DNA from: Cryptomeria japonica
Lineage: Eukaryota > Streptophyta > Pinopsida > Cupressales > Cupressaceae
DNA length: 64,000 nucleotides
NCBI RefSeq assembly: GCF_030272615.1
Contig: NC_081405.1
Location: forward strand, 21,184,047 to 21,248,046
Reading direction: 5' to 3'
The notes beneath the pieces are model-generated. The model saw only the letters and a program-made list of their open reading frames with translations, was not told the DNA's origin and ran no database searches. Below, in pieces: positions 47,671 through 58,479 of the stretch; positions within the stretch are counted from its first letter, which is position 1; every line of letters starts with the position of its first letter. Made by a program: the position numbers and the translations under genes.

Positions 47671-48384
47671 CCTAGTGTCTAGCAAGGCAAGGAATATGAC
47701 AGGTGAATAAATAGGCTTGCTGAAATGTTGGTGGATAGAGGAAAGACAAAGGCCTTTTATTATGGAGACAATACAGATGCAATTTTCAAGGGCTATTGCA
47801 TGATGGGACAAGAGACTGGATATGACAATGTAAAGCAGTGACATGGCATGAGGGACATGTCAAGAGGTTTTTGAAACCATGTTTTGCATTTCGTGTCCTT
47901 ATGTCAGATCAAGATCAAGGGACAGAAAGAGTGTATGGATAGTGATAAGATATGGATAGGATAAGCAAGACCAAGAATGGATAAGGGACATGGACTGAAG
48001 GTCGGGATAGGATAATGGATAGTGGCAGAAAGTTGCAATAAGACAGGGAATGTGGATGAAAGGTTGTAATAAGCAAATGGATAAATGACCAAAAGCTATG
48101 ATGGACTAAAAGCTGCAAACAAGATGCATGATGCTCATGACGATCCTCAGCCTTGTCAAGATCAAAGGTGGAAAGAGGAAATGGGCCTGAGGGACAATAG
48201 GATATGAAGGGTAATGACAGGGGTTTGATAGGATAGTGAAGGGCAATAAGATATGAAGGAGGAAACCTGCCCCCAAGTACGGTATGCAAGAAGTTCATAG
48301 ATTATGCATGACGCCTGTTTGCCAGGTTTTCATCACGGTACTTGCCCAAGGTGCCTGTTTGCCAGGTTTTCACCAGTGGACGAA

Positions 48385-48540
48385 TTATTTTTTTTTTCTT
48401 TACTTTTTTTTTTCTTTTGTCTTTTTTTTTTTTTCACTTTTTTTTTTGATTTTTTTGTATTTTTGACTTCTTCAATAGAAGATGGACACATGATAGGGGA
48501 TGGAAGAAGGACTCAAGCGTCTTTTTTTTTGGATAGTAAC
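48385..48540. repeat. Oligo-T tract in 10.86-kb element
   Basis: Long T runs with few interruptions, read as A-rich in the element's RNA, about 100-250 nt downstream of the ORF stop at 48633. Confidence 0.7.
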
Positions 48541-48632
48541 CTTGAAAAAAATGGACCATGATCTTTAAAAGTATGCTCAAAGACGTTGGTAGGATAAGGA
48601 CATGGAAAAAGAGATGAAACTAAGGCAAGGAT

Positions 48633-51514
48633 TTATGCAAAGGATTGGATCAAAGGGATGGAAGGATGGAAAATATGCATTGGATAATAGGTAGGGTATT
48701 GGAAGAATTGGGCTTCAGTGGATGGAAATGAAGGCAAGATCGACATTGGCAAACACCTTGATGGGTGATGGACTGATGGAGGAAAAATGTATTTTGGATA
48801 TTGAGATTTTGGCAAAGGAAAGGCTATGGATTTTAGGACATAAGGGCCCAAAATGGATGAAGAAGGTGATGAAGGAATAGACTTGGAAGTTTTGGATGGA
48901 GGAATAGCAATTTTGGATGCCAATTTTGATGTTTCTTTAGGCTTTTGTGCTTCAAGGAGCCACTTAGGGATCCACATGGTTTTTGATTTTTCATGCTTTT
49001 GTGGTTCCTTGGAGTGCATTGCTTGCACAAGGGATTTAGGAACCCATATATATTTTGACTTTGCTTTATTTTGCTCAATGGGCCTTTGTGGCCTATGGGA
49101 TATTTCTTTTTCTTTATAGATCATATTTTTCTTTGTTTTGACATGTCGATTATATTGGACATGTTGATCCTTGAATACATGTGGATTTTTAGACTTATTA
49201 ATTTTATACTTGGCATTCAAATTGTTTGGAAGAGGGAATGAATGTCGGTGTGGATGGGAATGATATGGAGGCCTGTGGGATGGATGGAAGGTTCTCCAAG
49301 ATGTGTGCCTTTGCTGATGTTGCATAGGAGATGGAGGGATATAGGGACCTAAAATGGATGGAAGCGATGATGGGGAAGGTGGACATTTGGATTTTGACTT
49401 TGAAGGGATACCAACGCCTTGAGTGTGAGCTCTATAGCCATGACCATTAGTATATTCTTTGATATGGAGGGGTTCTTGCTCATGGAGGTCTACTCCTTTG
49501 CCTTTATGAATATCTTGACTTGTAGGAGACTCTTTTCTTTGGGATGAAGATGCGAGTCCATTATGAGGTGGATATGATATGAGAGAAATAATGAGATCTT
49601 GAAGTGGATTGGATTGCACCAAAGTGGAAGAACCCATTATGCATGTCAAGGGTTCATGAACATCTTGCACTGACATGTTAGAATCATGAGGGGGATTAGG
49701 ATCATGAGGGGGACTAGGATTGTGTAGTGGACATGGTTCAATGACAAGCTCTTCAAGAGATGGAATGAGATCATCAAAAGAAATGTGATCTTGGAGTGTA
49801 TATGCTGGATTAGGATGTGGAGATGGAGGAACAAGTGGATCTTGTGGAGGATCTAAAGGAATGATAGGGTCTTGTGTTGGAAATGAACTTGGAAGGATAC
49901 TTTGACCTTGACAAGGAGGAAGATCATTGGATTCCTCTTTAAAATTGCTTTGCTCTTGACTTTTAATGGGATCATCATAAAGGATGGAAGGAATATCTTG
50001 ATCTTGTTTAGGAAGTGGAATGTCAATGGGATTTGAAAGGACATTGTGTTCATGAAATGGAAGGGGATCATTCGGGATTGGATGGACTGGGACATCTTGA
50101 TCTTGCTTAGGAAGTGGAATGTCAATAGGACTTTGGATAGGATGGACAAGAATAGGGGAATCATCGTGAGTGTCTGGGAACATGGAGTCCTAGTCAACAA
50201 TTGGATGGGATGATAAGGTTTCAGGATCTTGATCTTGATTTGTTTTAAGACACATTTCTTCATGCTCTAAATTATCCTCTTGACATGGGGTTGGACTTTG
50301 GATATGCATGGGGGATTTTGACAAGAGATCAATGATTTGGCATGAAGGGGATGCAATTTGAACATTTGTGATAGATTTTGGCAAGGAATCAATGCTTGAA
50401 CATGAGGAAGAGTGACTTCGAATGGGGTCCTCTAAAATAGGTAATGGCAATAAAGTGCATGGTGGCATTGGGTTTTGTATTTCTGAAACATGACAAGGAT
50501 GTGCATCATGAATTGGATTATTTTGGCAATCAATTATGGATAGCTCTTGGATAATTGCATCCTTGGGTGTATTATTTGATGAGGACAACATGGAAGGTTC
50601 TTGTGAAACTTCTAGAGGTGTAGGGATAGACGCCACTGGGGAGTCAATTTGCTTGCGAGGGGATGAGGCATTGCTAGACATAATTGTATTATCTTGATCT
50701 TCCTCAAAGAACTCACTTGGTCGTTTCCTTAAGATCATTGCAATAAAGCCACCTTTCTTTCGAGGTTTTGACATGATTGGATCTGGAATTTGAACTTGTT
50801 TGGCAAGGAGTTGGTTTGATTTCATGTTTTGATTTCGAACTAGATGTTGATCAAATTGGTTTGACATGTTCAAAATTTGGCTTGGTGTGTGTTGCAACCT
50901 TTGTTTTTGAATTTGTGATTGTGGTTGTTGACATTGATATGTTGATTGAACTTGTTGATATTCCACCATTGGTTGAACTATTTGTTGACATTGTATAGTT
51001 GGTTGGACATATTGTTGAAATTGAACCATTGGTTGTGTGGGTTGTATATGTTGAACAATTGGTTGAACCATTGGTTGTATTGGTTGAAAATCTGATTGAT
51101 AGTAAACACCTTCTTGTTCTTGTTGTGGAGGCACATAATGTTGAAATTGATGTTGTCTCTTTTCTTGAAATTGTTTCATCATCTCTATTTGGGAGAGGAG
51201 AGCTGGTATGTTTGATCGTTCAAGAAGAGATTTGACATCAATTGGCTCAATATTTGGATTTCGACCTGGAAGTTTTCGAAACATTTTGGACATTTGTGAT
51301 CTATTCTTTTGAATGTTTTTCAATCTTTGTTCCAATATCTCATTTTCTTGAGCTAGTTTCTCCTCTAGTTTTTGTATTTGGAGACTTGTTTCATCATAAA
51401 AAGTTTGATCAATGCTGCTTTGTGTTGGGTTGGATAGAATTGTGATTGCATTGTCGGTTGATATGTCAAACTTTGTTGCATCATTGGTGCTTGAAACCTT
51501 GTTTCAATAGACAT
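48633..51514 (-). CDS. Gln/Pro-rich ORF of 10.86-kb element
   Basis: Two open stretches, 51335..50190 (381 codons) and 50183..48633 (516 codons), are in the same frame and separated only by TAG-GAC-TCC before the second ATG, so they are one ORF with a single UAG at 50190. Upstream the protein continues in another frame to an ATG at 51514 (MSIETRFQAPMMQQSLTYQ), joining through one frameshift near 51440 to TSLQIQKLEEKLAQENEILE, a coiled coil. Then come KMFRKLPGRNPNIEPIDVKS, a glutamine-rich run with repeated QPMVQ-type units, a basic patch (PRKKGGFIAMILRKRPSEFF), a long proline-rich part with the repeat IPLPKQDQD, and a basic C-terminal part (about residues 700..900) with two similar segments ending IWVPKSLVQAMHSKEP and MWIPKWLLEAQKPKE. 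Total about 960 residues. No gag, zinc finger or enzyme motif, no signal peptide. Function unknown; a gag-like packaging protein is one possibility. Confidence 0.65.
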
Positions 51515-53357
51515 GTCACTATGCAAATGCAATATTTTTGGAAATTTTCAAGGATAATGTATGATATGCAACTAAATGCGAACCAAATAGATGAAGATGC
51601 AATCTATGGCAAGAGTGCAATCTATGTTTTTGGTTGTTTTTGAAGATTTTGACAAACTTATGAATGCAAATCTAAAAGAGACCTTTAGGAAATTGAAATG
51701 TGTCTAGACCTCAAAGGACAAAAGGACTTAATTGACAAAGGACAAGATGACAATGTCTCCCCTATATGCTTGGATACTAAGCTAGGTTTGACGAAATGAT
51801 ATTGATGACAAAAGGACAAAAGATTTGATAAGGTCTAGAGTTCTTAACAATGACTTAGGGTTTATCCAAGATTTGGATTACTCAAGTATGACAAAACCTA
51901 GTTTTGACACTATATGCTAAGGGACAATTACTATGCAAATGACCCTGATATGACATGATAATAACCTAAACTTAATGAAGAGACCTAGGGTATGCAATGT
52001 ATGAATGTATGATAATGGTATGACTTTAATGCAAGAGGACACATGCAAATGGATGACCTTTATTGATATGCAAAGGAGTATGACCTAGGTGAAACTTAAC
52101 CTTGGTACTTGACAATGACTTTTGCAAAATGGAACTTAGGATGAACTTAAATGTAAGTGACGTGCATGTTGAGACAAAATTTTGAACAATGTTTGACAAC
52201 CATATTTGAAGGTGTTTTGAAATTTGTTGGATGAAATGCTCTTATGTTTAACCTTGTTTTGAATCAATTTGTCTTGTTTTTGGAATGATACACAATTCAA
52301 CTTTTGACAAACAAAGAATACAAGATATTGCAACTTAGACTCAAGACAATCATGCTCATTTCCACATTTCTTATGGTAGGCAAAGACATTAGGTACTTGA
52401 GAGGTAGACTCATTATGGGATTCAAGGAGAATACATAGATGCTTGACCCCACGGGCTCCCCTCCACGGCACTCACTTCTCAGGGTAGCCAAGCATCAGTC
52501 CCCATGGAAATCTCCCCATGGCGAACTTAGTATCTCTTCCAAGTATCCGAATTTGTCCTTCTCAAGCAACTAGAAGGGTTTTTGGCCTCTAAAAAAAAGG
52601 TATGTAGTAAGGATTTCTGTTAAGCGTTACTCCTTGATGTCACGCAAGCATGATTGAGACATTAAGCCCATCAAGATACCAAACAAATGTAGTCGTGCAA
52701 GCATGATTTAGACCAAGAGGCCCTACTTGGATGTTGATATGAGAAAGAGTCCAAGGGTCATCACTTCCCAAGTAACTGCAATTCCCACGTAACACTTCCT
52801 TCAAAGCTTTCGCTCATCGGTTATTTTTTTATAGTGAGTTAGAATGCCAAGGAATTCTAGCCATACTCACTTTGGGTCGTTCCCTTCTCACGATTATCAC
52901 TTGCTTGCAAAAGCAAAGTGGTCGGGAAGGTAGGCCCTCTAAATGTGACACACAATCAACAACACAAGCATGGTATCGAAGATCTGGATTTCTGATCACC
53001 CTATGAAGGATGAGAGCATACTCTCCTACTCTAATGTCATACTTAACAATCAAAGCAAACAAATGTTCATTCCCACCTATTTTTAAATCACTAAGTGCCT
53101 AATTAAAAATCTCAAACACACAGTTTGGTTGTTTCTCCAAGGCAACCTGCAAAACCCAAGTTAGAGGTTTGATTTGTTGTCTTTGACCATCGATTCTGCA
53201 TAACACATGTTAGTAGTTTGATTTATAGTCTTTGCCATGTGTATGCCAAGATTCTGCACAAATAATTAGTACCAAAATCCAAAGCACAAAAAACAAAATG
53301 CAAAAACACCAAAAATTTCAAGTAAACACTGCATTTTTTACCTCTGTTCTGGACTTT
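51515..53357 (-). other. 5' leader of 10.86-kb element
   Basis: About 1.85 kb between the 20-bp array and the ORF with no long frame. It includes a GC-richer segment (52440..52560; CACGGGCTCCCCTCCACGG and CCATGGAAATCTCCCCATGG, an inverted repeat around CCATGG) that stands out from the AT-rich surroundings. Confidence 0.5.
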
Positions 53358-53478
53358 ACACAGGCGCAGAACTCATGACACAGGCGCAGAACCCATGACA
53401 CAAGCGCAGAATGTCACCTACACAAGCGCAGAATGCTCAACACAGGTGCAGGTTGCATCACACAGGCACAGGAGTCTC
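53358..53478. repeat. 20-bp repeat array, 5' end of element
   Basis: Six units with a 20-22 bp period of the type ACACAGGCGCAGAACTCATG on the + strand. In the element's RNA they read TTCTGCGCCTGTGT, which is complementary to the seven-unit array at 45760..45898. Confidence 0.85.
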
Positions 53479-53575
53479 CAGAATACCCTGCACGACCCTG
53501 TTTTTGGGTTTTTTGGCCTGCAAATCAACTTGAGAGCACTCAAAACACCATAAAGAGGTTAGAAGGTTAGTTTTT

Positions 53576-53591
53576 CACATCGGGTTCACCA
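53576..53591 (-). promoter_or_regulatory. Primer-binding site of 10.86-kb element
   Basis: Five bases inside the 5' LTR the minus strand reads TGGTGAACCCGATGTG. The form (TGG start, CCCG core) fits a tRNA 3' end and a Ty3/gypsy-type element. I could not name the tRNA. Confidence 0.65.
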
Positions 53592-53596
53592 ATTAA

Positions 53597-54837
53597 TGTA
53601 GCATCGGAATTAGGAATCATCAAAGCAATATATAAAAGGACATATTATTCATTATTAGCTCAATCCCAAACACACATTGCAATGATCTAATCCTAAGCAC
53701 ACTCAATAGAGACATGAAAACAAAGCATTCAAAAGCAAATATTCATGCAAACCAGATGACGATTTGGATGCTTCTTCCATGCAGCTCCATTTTTCTTCTT
53801 TCTTCTCCCAATAGGTTTGTTGTGGATCTCACCTTCAAGTGCATATACCTAATTATGAAAGCAAGATTGATATTCAAGAATACTCGAAGCGTAAGTTCAA
53901 TAATCTGATCAGGGATTAGCGGCTAGGAATCAAGGGGTTTGATTGAAGAAATTCATCCAATTTATAGAAGAATTGGAGAGATGACAAGATTAGCATGATA
54001 GTGATTCGAATGGAAATTCAAATCAAGAATAGCAAAATTATGACATGTCTATGACAAATTGCTATGCAAGGATTTTATGACAATTTATGACAATTTATGA
54101 CAAATCGCTATGCAAGGATTTATGACAAGATTTTGAAATAGAAATAGACATTTAGGAATTTAAGAGAAATTAGAAAATTAGGTTAGAAATGATGACTTGG
54201 AAATTAGGAAATTGATGCAAATTAGGTAAATTAATTAATAATTTCTCATTCATTAATTAATTTACAAAAATAGGAGGAATTAATTAGCCAATTAAATAAA
54301 CATTTAATTGTGATAAGAAGACTTAGGATAAATAAATAAATTATTTAACCTAGAGGGAAAATGACAAACAAGATTAAATGAATAAATCATAAAACCTTGG
54401 AAGATGAATTAGCCATGCAAGAGCGACAATTAGGTCTTGACGATAGATAATTAATGTCGATTCGATCATGATTTTGAATTGATAAATGACCAGTGTTGAT
54501 AAATGATTTGATTGAGGTTGGTTGACAAAAATCAATGACAAATTGACCAAATTGACATGATTGAAAAGGACAAGGATCGATGACGAATCGATCGCAATAT
54601 GACAAGATTGACAAGGACAAAGATCGACCAAAATCATGACTGAAGATTGTTGTCAACAAGACCAAATTCGAAGGCGAGATGATAGAAGAATGTAGAAGAA
54701 TGACTTGATGTTCACAAATCAAAGATCAAGTGCGTGACATAGGAGAAATGTTAATGCTACGCAAAAACCTAAAATAAGGCAATGCGCAAATGTTAAAGTA
54801 TGACTCCGCAAGCGTTGACCATTTTTAGGTGTCTACA
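53597..54837 (-). repeat. 5' LTR of 10.86-kb element
   Basis: 1241 bp, the same length as 43978..45218 and about 99% identical. Differences include GCAGCTCCATTT against GCGGCTCCATTG (53780) and a cluster of five near 54705..54735. The TSD ACATC follows. Confidence 0.95.
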
Positions 54838-54842
54838 ACATC

Positions 54843-54871
54843 AATGACAAAACCATACCAAAATACCAACA
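54843..54871 (-). repeat. Sirevirus-like 3' LTR, last 29 bp
   Basis: AATGACAAAACC ... ATACCAACA completes the LTR interrupted at 43977. The same end is found in the 5' LTR at 60465..60493. Confidence 0.9.
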
Positions 54872-55156
54872 ATCTCCCCCTTTGGCATTGATGGCAACAC
54901 AAGATGGAAAAACCATCAAAGTGCCAAAATAGAAATGCCAAGTACAAAAACCAATTCTCCCCCTAGGAGTAATATGTGTTTATACAAAGATTTATTTACA
55001 ATACCAATCTCTCCTCAAAAAGATAATGCATTTTTCCATATTTTTCCTTAATGTTTTTCCATATATCTCTCCCCCTTTGACATCAAATGCCAAAGTCACA
55101 AAAAGGTCAAGTTCATACAAAATACCAACCAATTCAATATACCAACTACTCCCCCT
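54872..55156 (-). promoter_or_regulatory. Four polypurine tracts of Sirevirus-like element
   Basis: The minus strand has AGGGGGAG at 54874..54881 (touching the LTR), 54957..54964, 55069..55076 and 55149..55156, between the end of RNase H and the 3' LTR. The first and third are in the longer context CAAAGGGGGAGA. Only the first is placed to prime plus-strand DNA. The rest of this 365-bp stretch has no gene. Confidence 0.75.
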
Positions 55157-55236
55157 GAGAAGTAGCTTCCTCATCAAATACCGGAATAAAAGATTTGTCC
55201 ATTTAATTCTACCGGTTGATGACAATCATCAACTGT

Positions 55237-55821
55237 CTAAGTATCTACCGGTGGAGGTAAGACTCTGAGCTGATCTCTGAGATACTCAAAAGTTTCCTTA
55301 GGCAAAGGTTTTGTAAAAATATCTACAAGCTATTCTTTAGTATTCACATAAACCAGTTTTATTTCCTTTTCTTCAACTTTTTCCCTTAGAAAATTCAGTT
55401 TGATAGAAACATGTTTTGTTTTAGAATGTAATACTAGATTCTTAGATATATCAATTGCTGCAGTATTATCACAATATATAGTAATAGGTTCCTTGCATTT
55501 TACCTTTATGTCTTTCAACATTTTCTTAAGCCAAAGTACGTGTGTACAGTTTGTTGCTGCTGCAACATATTCTGATTCTGCTATTGATAAAGATGTACAA
55601 CTCTGTTTCTTACTTAACCAAGAAACTAATCTCTTTCCAAGAAAGAATGCTCCTCCAGTGGTGTTCTTTCTATCATCCACATCTCCTGCCCAATTTGCAT
55701 CTGTGTATGCATATAGATCAAAATTTTCATCTTTAGGATACCATAATCTAAGATTTGCTATGCCTTGTAAGTACCAGAAAATCCTTTTTACTGCCAATTC
55801 ATGATTTTCCTTGGGATTACT
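55237..55821 (-). pseudogene. RNase H of Sirevirus-like element
   Basis: Starts after SNPKENHELAVKRIFWYL (55800) and contains YTDANWAGDVDDRKNTTGG, RLVSWLSKKQSCTSLSIAES and EYVAAATNCTHVLWLKKML, then IYCDNTAAIDISKN and HSKTKHVSIKLNFLRE. The catalytic D (TDANW), E (AESEY) and D (CDNTAA) are present. TAG at 55330 stands where LVDIFTKPLP needs a glutamine before it; the true end is the TAG at 55237. TAG at 55822 similarly replaces a glutamine. Both fit CAG to TAG changes. Confidence 0.9.
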
Positions 55822-57067
55822 CTAAAATCTAGAAACTATACATACTACATTCATAATATCAGGTCTGGTTTGTGTCAAATACAGTAAACCTCCTATCATA
55901 GATTTGTATCTAGTTGGATTAATAGGTGTAGATTCATTCCTTTGAGATAATTCGTCATTTGTAATCATAGGTGTGCTTACCGGTTTAGAGTTCTCCATCC
56001 CAAATTTCTTGAGTAGTTCTTTCAAGTACTTAGATTGACTCAAAAGTCTGTAAAATCTGTAATCCTAAAAAGAATTTTATTTCTCCAATCATAGACATTT
56101 CAAATTCATGCTGCATTTTAAGAGAAAATTCTTTGCATAATCCATCTTCTCCTTCAAAGATTATATCATCAACAAATACTTCCATAATCAAAATGTCATC
56201 ATTAGTTACTTTGTAATATAAATTGCTATCTGCATTTCCTTTAGTAAAACCAATTTTTAAAAGATACTTATCCAATCTTGCATACCAGGCTCTTGGAGCT
56301 TGTTTTAGTCCATACAGAGCTTTTCTTAATCTGTAAACCATATCATTGTTATCTATCAAAGAAAATCCATCAGGGTGTTTAATATAGACTTCCTCTTCAA
56401 GATCTCCATTCAAAAATGCACATTTAATGTCCATTTGATAAACTTTGTAATCCTTGTGAGCTGCAAAGGCCAAGAATAATCTAACTGCCTCAATTCTAGC
56501 TCCCGGTGCAAAGGTTTCATTGTAATCAACTCCTTCTTTCTGAGAATATCCCTTACACACTAGTCTTGCTTTATTCCTGACAACCTTACCATCTTCATTG
56601 AGTTTGTTTCTAAATACCCATTTGGTTCCAATTACATTTTTATTTTCAGGCCGAGGAACTAATGTCCAAGTATTATTTTTCTCAATTTTTCCTAATTCTT
56701 CTTCCATAGTTTTAATCCAATATTTATCTTCACATGCCTCATTGATAGATAATGGTTCAATTTGAGAAATAAGACATACCTCTTCATTTGCCAATCTTCC
56801 TCTTGTCATGACTCCTTTAAATTTGCTTCCAATTATCTGATCTTCAGAATGATTCAGTCTTACATACCGGGGTGTCTTAGTCTGTTGTTGTTCTTCAATT
56901 ACTATGGTATCCTTTGATGATACCAGAGTAACTGGATCATCTTTCTGTACTGGTGGATTTACTGTTGGTTCATTTCTCATAATTTCTGTTACCGGTTCAT
57001 TGTCTATATACCTTGAAGTTCCTCTGAATTGTTCATCAATCTTTACATTTGTACTCTCAACAATTTT
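55822..57067 (-). pseudogene. Reverse transcriptase of Sirevirus-like element
   Basis: The RT reads WVFRNKLNEDGKVVRNKARL, VCKGYSQKEGVDYNETFAPG, VYQMDIKCAFLNGDLEEEVY, LYGLKQAPRAWYARLDKYL, and the catalytic box VFVDDIIFEGED with both aspartates intact (56155..56190; usually Y-V-D-D-I-I-F-G). Near 56040 the frame changes: LGLQILQTF joins SQSKYLKELLKKFG with a few residues missing, so a small deletion removed part of the palm/thumb junction. The last part, STPMITNDELSQRN to TRPDIMNVVCIVSRF, is in the shifted frame. Confidence 0.9.
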
Positions 57068-58479
57068 CTATAATCTTTTATTAAAGCATCTATAAGCTTT
57101 ACTTTTAGATGAATAACCAAGAAATATTCCTTCATCACTTCTAGGATCAAACTTGCCAATATACTCATCTCTTCTAATATAACATTTACTTCCAAAAATT
57201 CTGAAATACTTAAGAGTAGGAGTATTACCAAACCATAGTTCATGAGGGGTCTTACTAGTTTCACCTTTGATGTGAACTTTGTTGAATGTATAGACAGCAA
57301 TGCTTACTGCCTCTCTCCAGTACACATGTGGTAGATTTTCTTCTGATAACATACTTCTTGCTGCATCCAAAATAGTTCTATTTTTCCTTTCAACAACTCC
57401 ATTCTATTGTGGTGTCCAAGGTGCTGATAACTGTCTTTTGATTCCATTTACTTCACAAAATGTATTAAAATCTCTAGATGTGAATTCTCCTCCTTGATCT
57501 GATCTTAAACATTTAATTTTCTTACCGGTTTCATTTTCAACTATTGCTTTGAATAGTTTGAACTTCCCAAGTGTTTCTGATTTTTCCCTGAGAAAAGTAA
57601 CCCAACACATTCTAGAATAATCATCAATAATTAGCATGAAATATCTATCACCTTGTAAGCTTTTGGTTCGAGCCGGACCACATAAATCAGTGTGAATTAA
57701 ATCGAGAGCATTATTGGATTTTTCTGGAATACTTTTGAAACTAGTTCTAACTTGTTTTCCGAATTGACATTCCTTGCAAATTGTATTCTGAGGTTTCATA
57801 ATTTTAGGTAGATCTCTAACTGCCTTAGAAGTACTGATTTTTACCATGCAATCAAAATTTACATGACATAGTCTTTTATGCCATAGCCAACTTTCATCTA
57901 TATGTGCAATTAAGCATGCCTTTTCACTGTTATCCAAATGAACGATATTACCTCTAGTCTGATTACTGGTTGCAATTTCCAAACCAGTTCTATTCATGAT
58001 TTTGCATTTTCCATTTTTAAATTGTAACTGAAAACCTTTCTCAACTAATTGACCAACACTTAAAAGATTATGTTTTAATCCTTCAACATAGTAAACATTG
58101 TCAGTGTTATGTTTACCATCAAGAGATATTGAACCCTTACCTTTGATTGAACAAGCTTTGTCATCTCTGAATCTTACTAAACCTCCATTGTATTCTTGAA
58201 AGTTCAAGAATTTGCCTTTGTCTCCAGTCATGTGATGTGAGCATCCTGAGTCAATAATCCATTCATCCTTTGATTCAACTTTAGCTACTAGGGCTTGTTC
58301 TACTGGTTGAGCAATAGGTACCGGTTGATCTTCTGTTATAGCAACAAAGACCCATCCGTTGTCTACTGGATCCTCATCAGAATCATCAGTCACACCTTCA
58401 TCAGCAATGTAACAAGATTTATCTTTGTTTTTCTTAAATCTGTATCTCTGATATTCAGGATTAGGTTTGTATGTCCTTC
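57068..58479 (-). pseudogene. Protease and integrase of Sirevirus-like element
   Basis: Protease: KDEWIIDSGCSHHMTGDKGK, with the D-S-G site at about 58250. Pre-integrase zinc domain: WHKRLCHVNF ... CKECQFGK (H-H-C-C, about 57760..57880). Integrase core: LIHTDLCGPARTKSLQGDRY (first D near 57688), CLRSDQGGEFTSRDFN (second D near 57499), and NGVVERKNRTIL (E near 57391), keeping D-x62-D-x35-E. A TAG at 57404 (normally CAG/CAA, glutamine) splits the core just before the glutamate, and another TAG at 57068 replaces a codon in FNKRL-KIVEST. The folds are otherwise well preserved. Roles: polyprotein cleavage and DNA insertion. Confidence 0.9.

Larger units (their letters stand above)
43978..54837 (-). 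mobile_element. Young pol-less LTR retrotransposon, 10.86 kb
   Basis: Two 1241-bp LTRs differ at roughly eleven positions by eye. The TSD is perfect: ACATC at 43973..43977 and 54838..54842. A primer-binding site (53576..53591) and polypurine tract (45219..45232) set the orientation to minus. The 8.4-kb internal region contains one long ORF (51514 to 48633) rich in glutamine and proline, plus non-coding repeat arrays, and no capsid, zinc knuckle, protease, RT, RNase H or integrase motif. So it is a non-autonomous element of the large-retrotransposon-derivative type but with its own ORF. It is the youngest insertion in the window. Confidence 0.9.

Noticed and set aside
48853-49119. + strand ORF of 88 codons opposite the Gln/Pro-rich ORF
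   Set aside because: It is the reverse-complement shadow of a low-complexity coding region. The same applies to + strand frames at 50777..51643.
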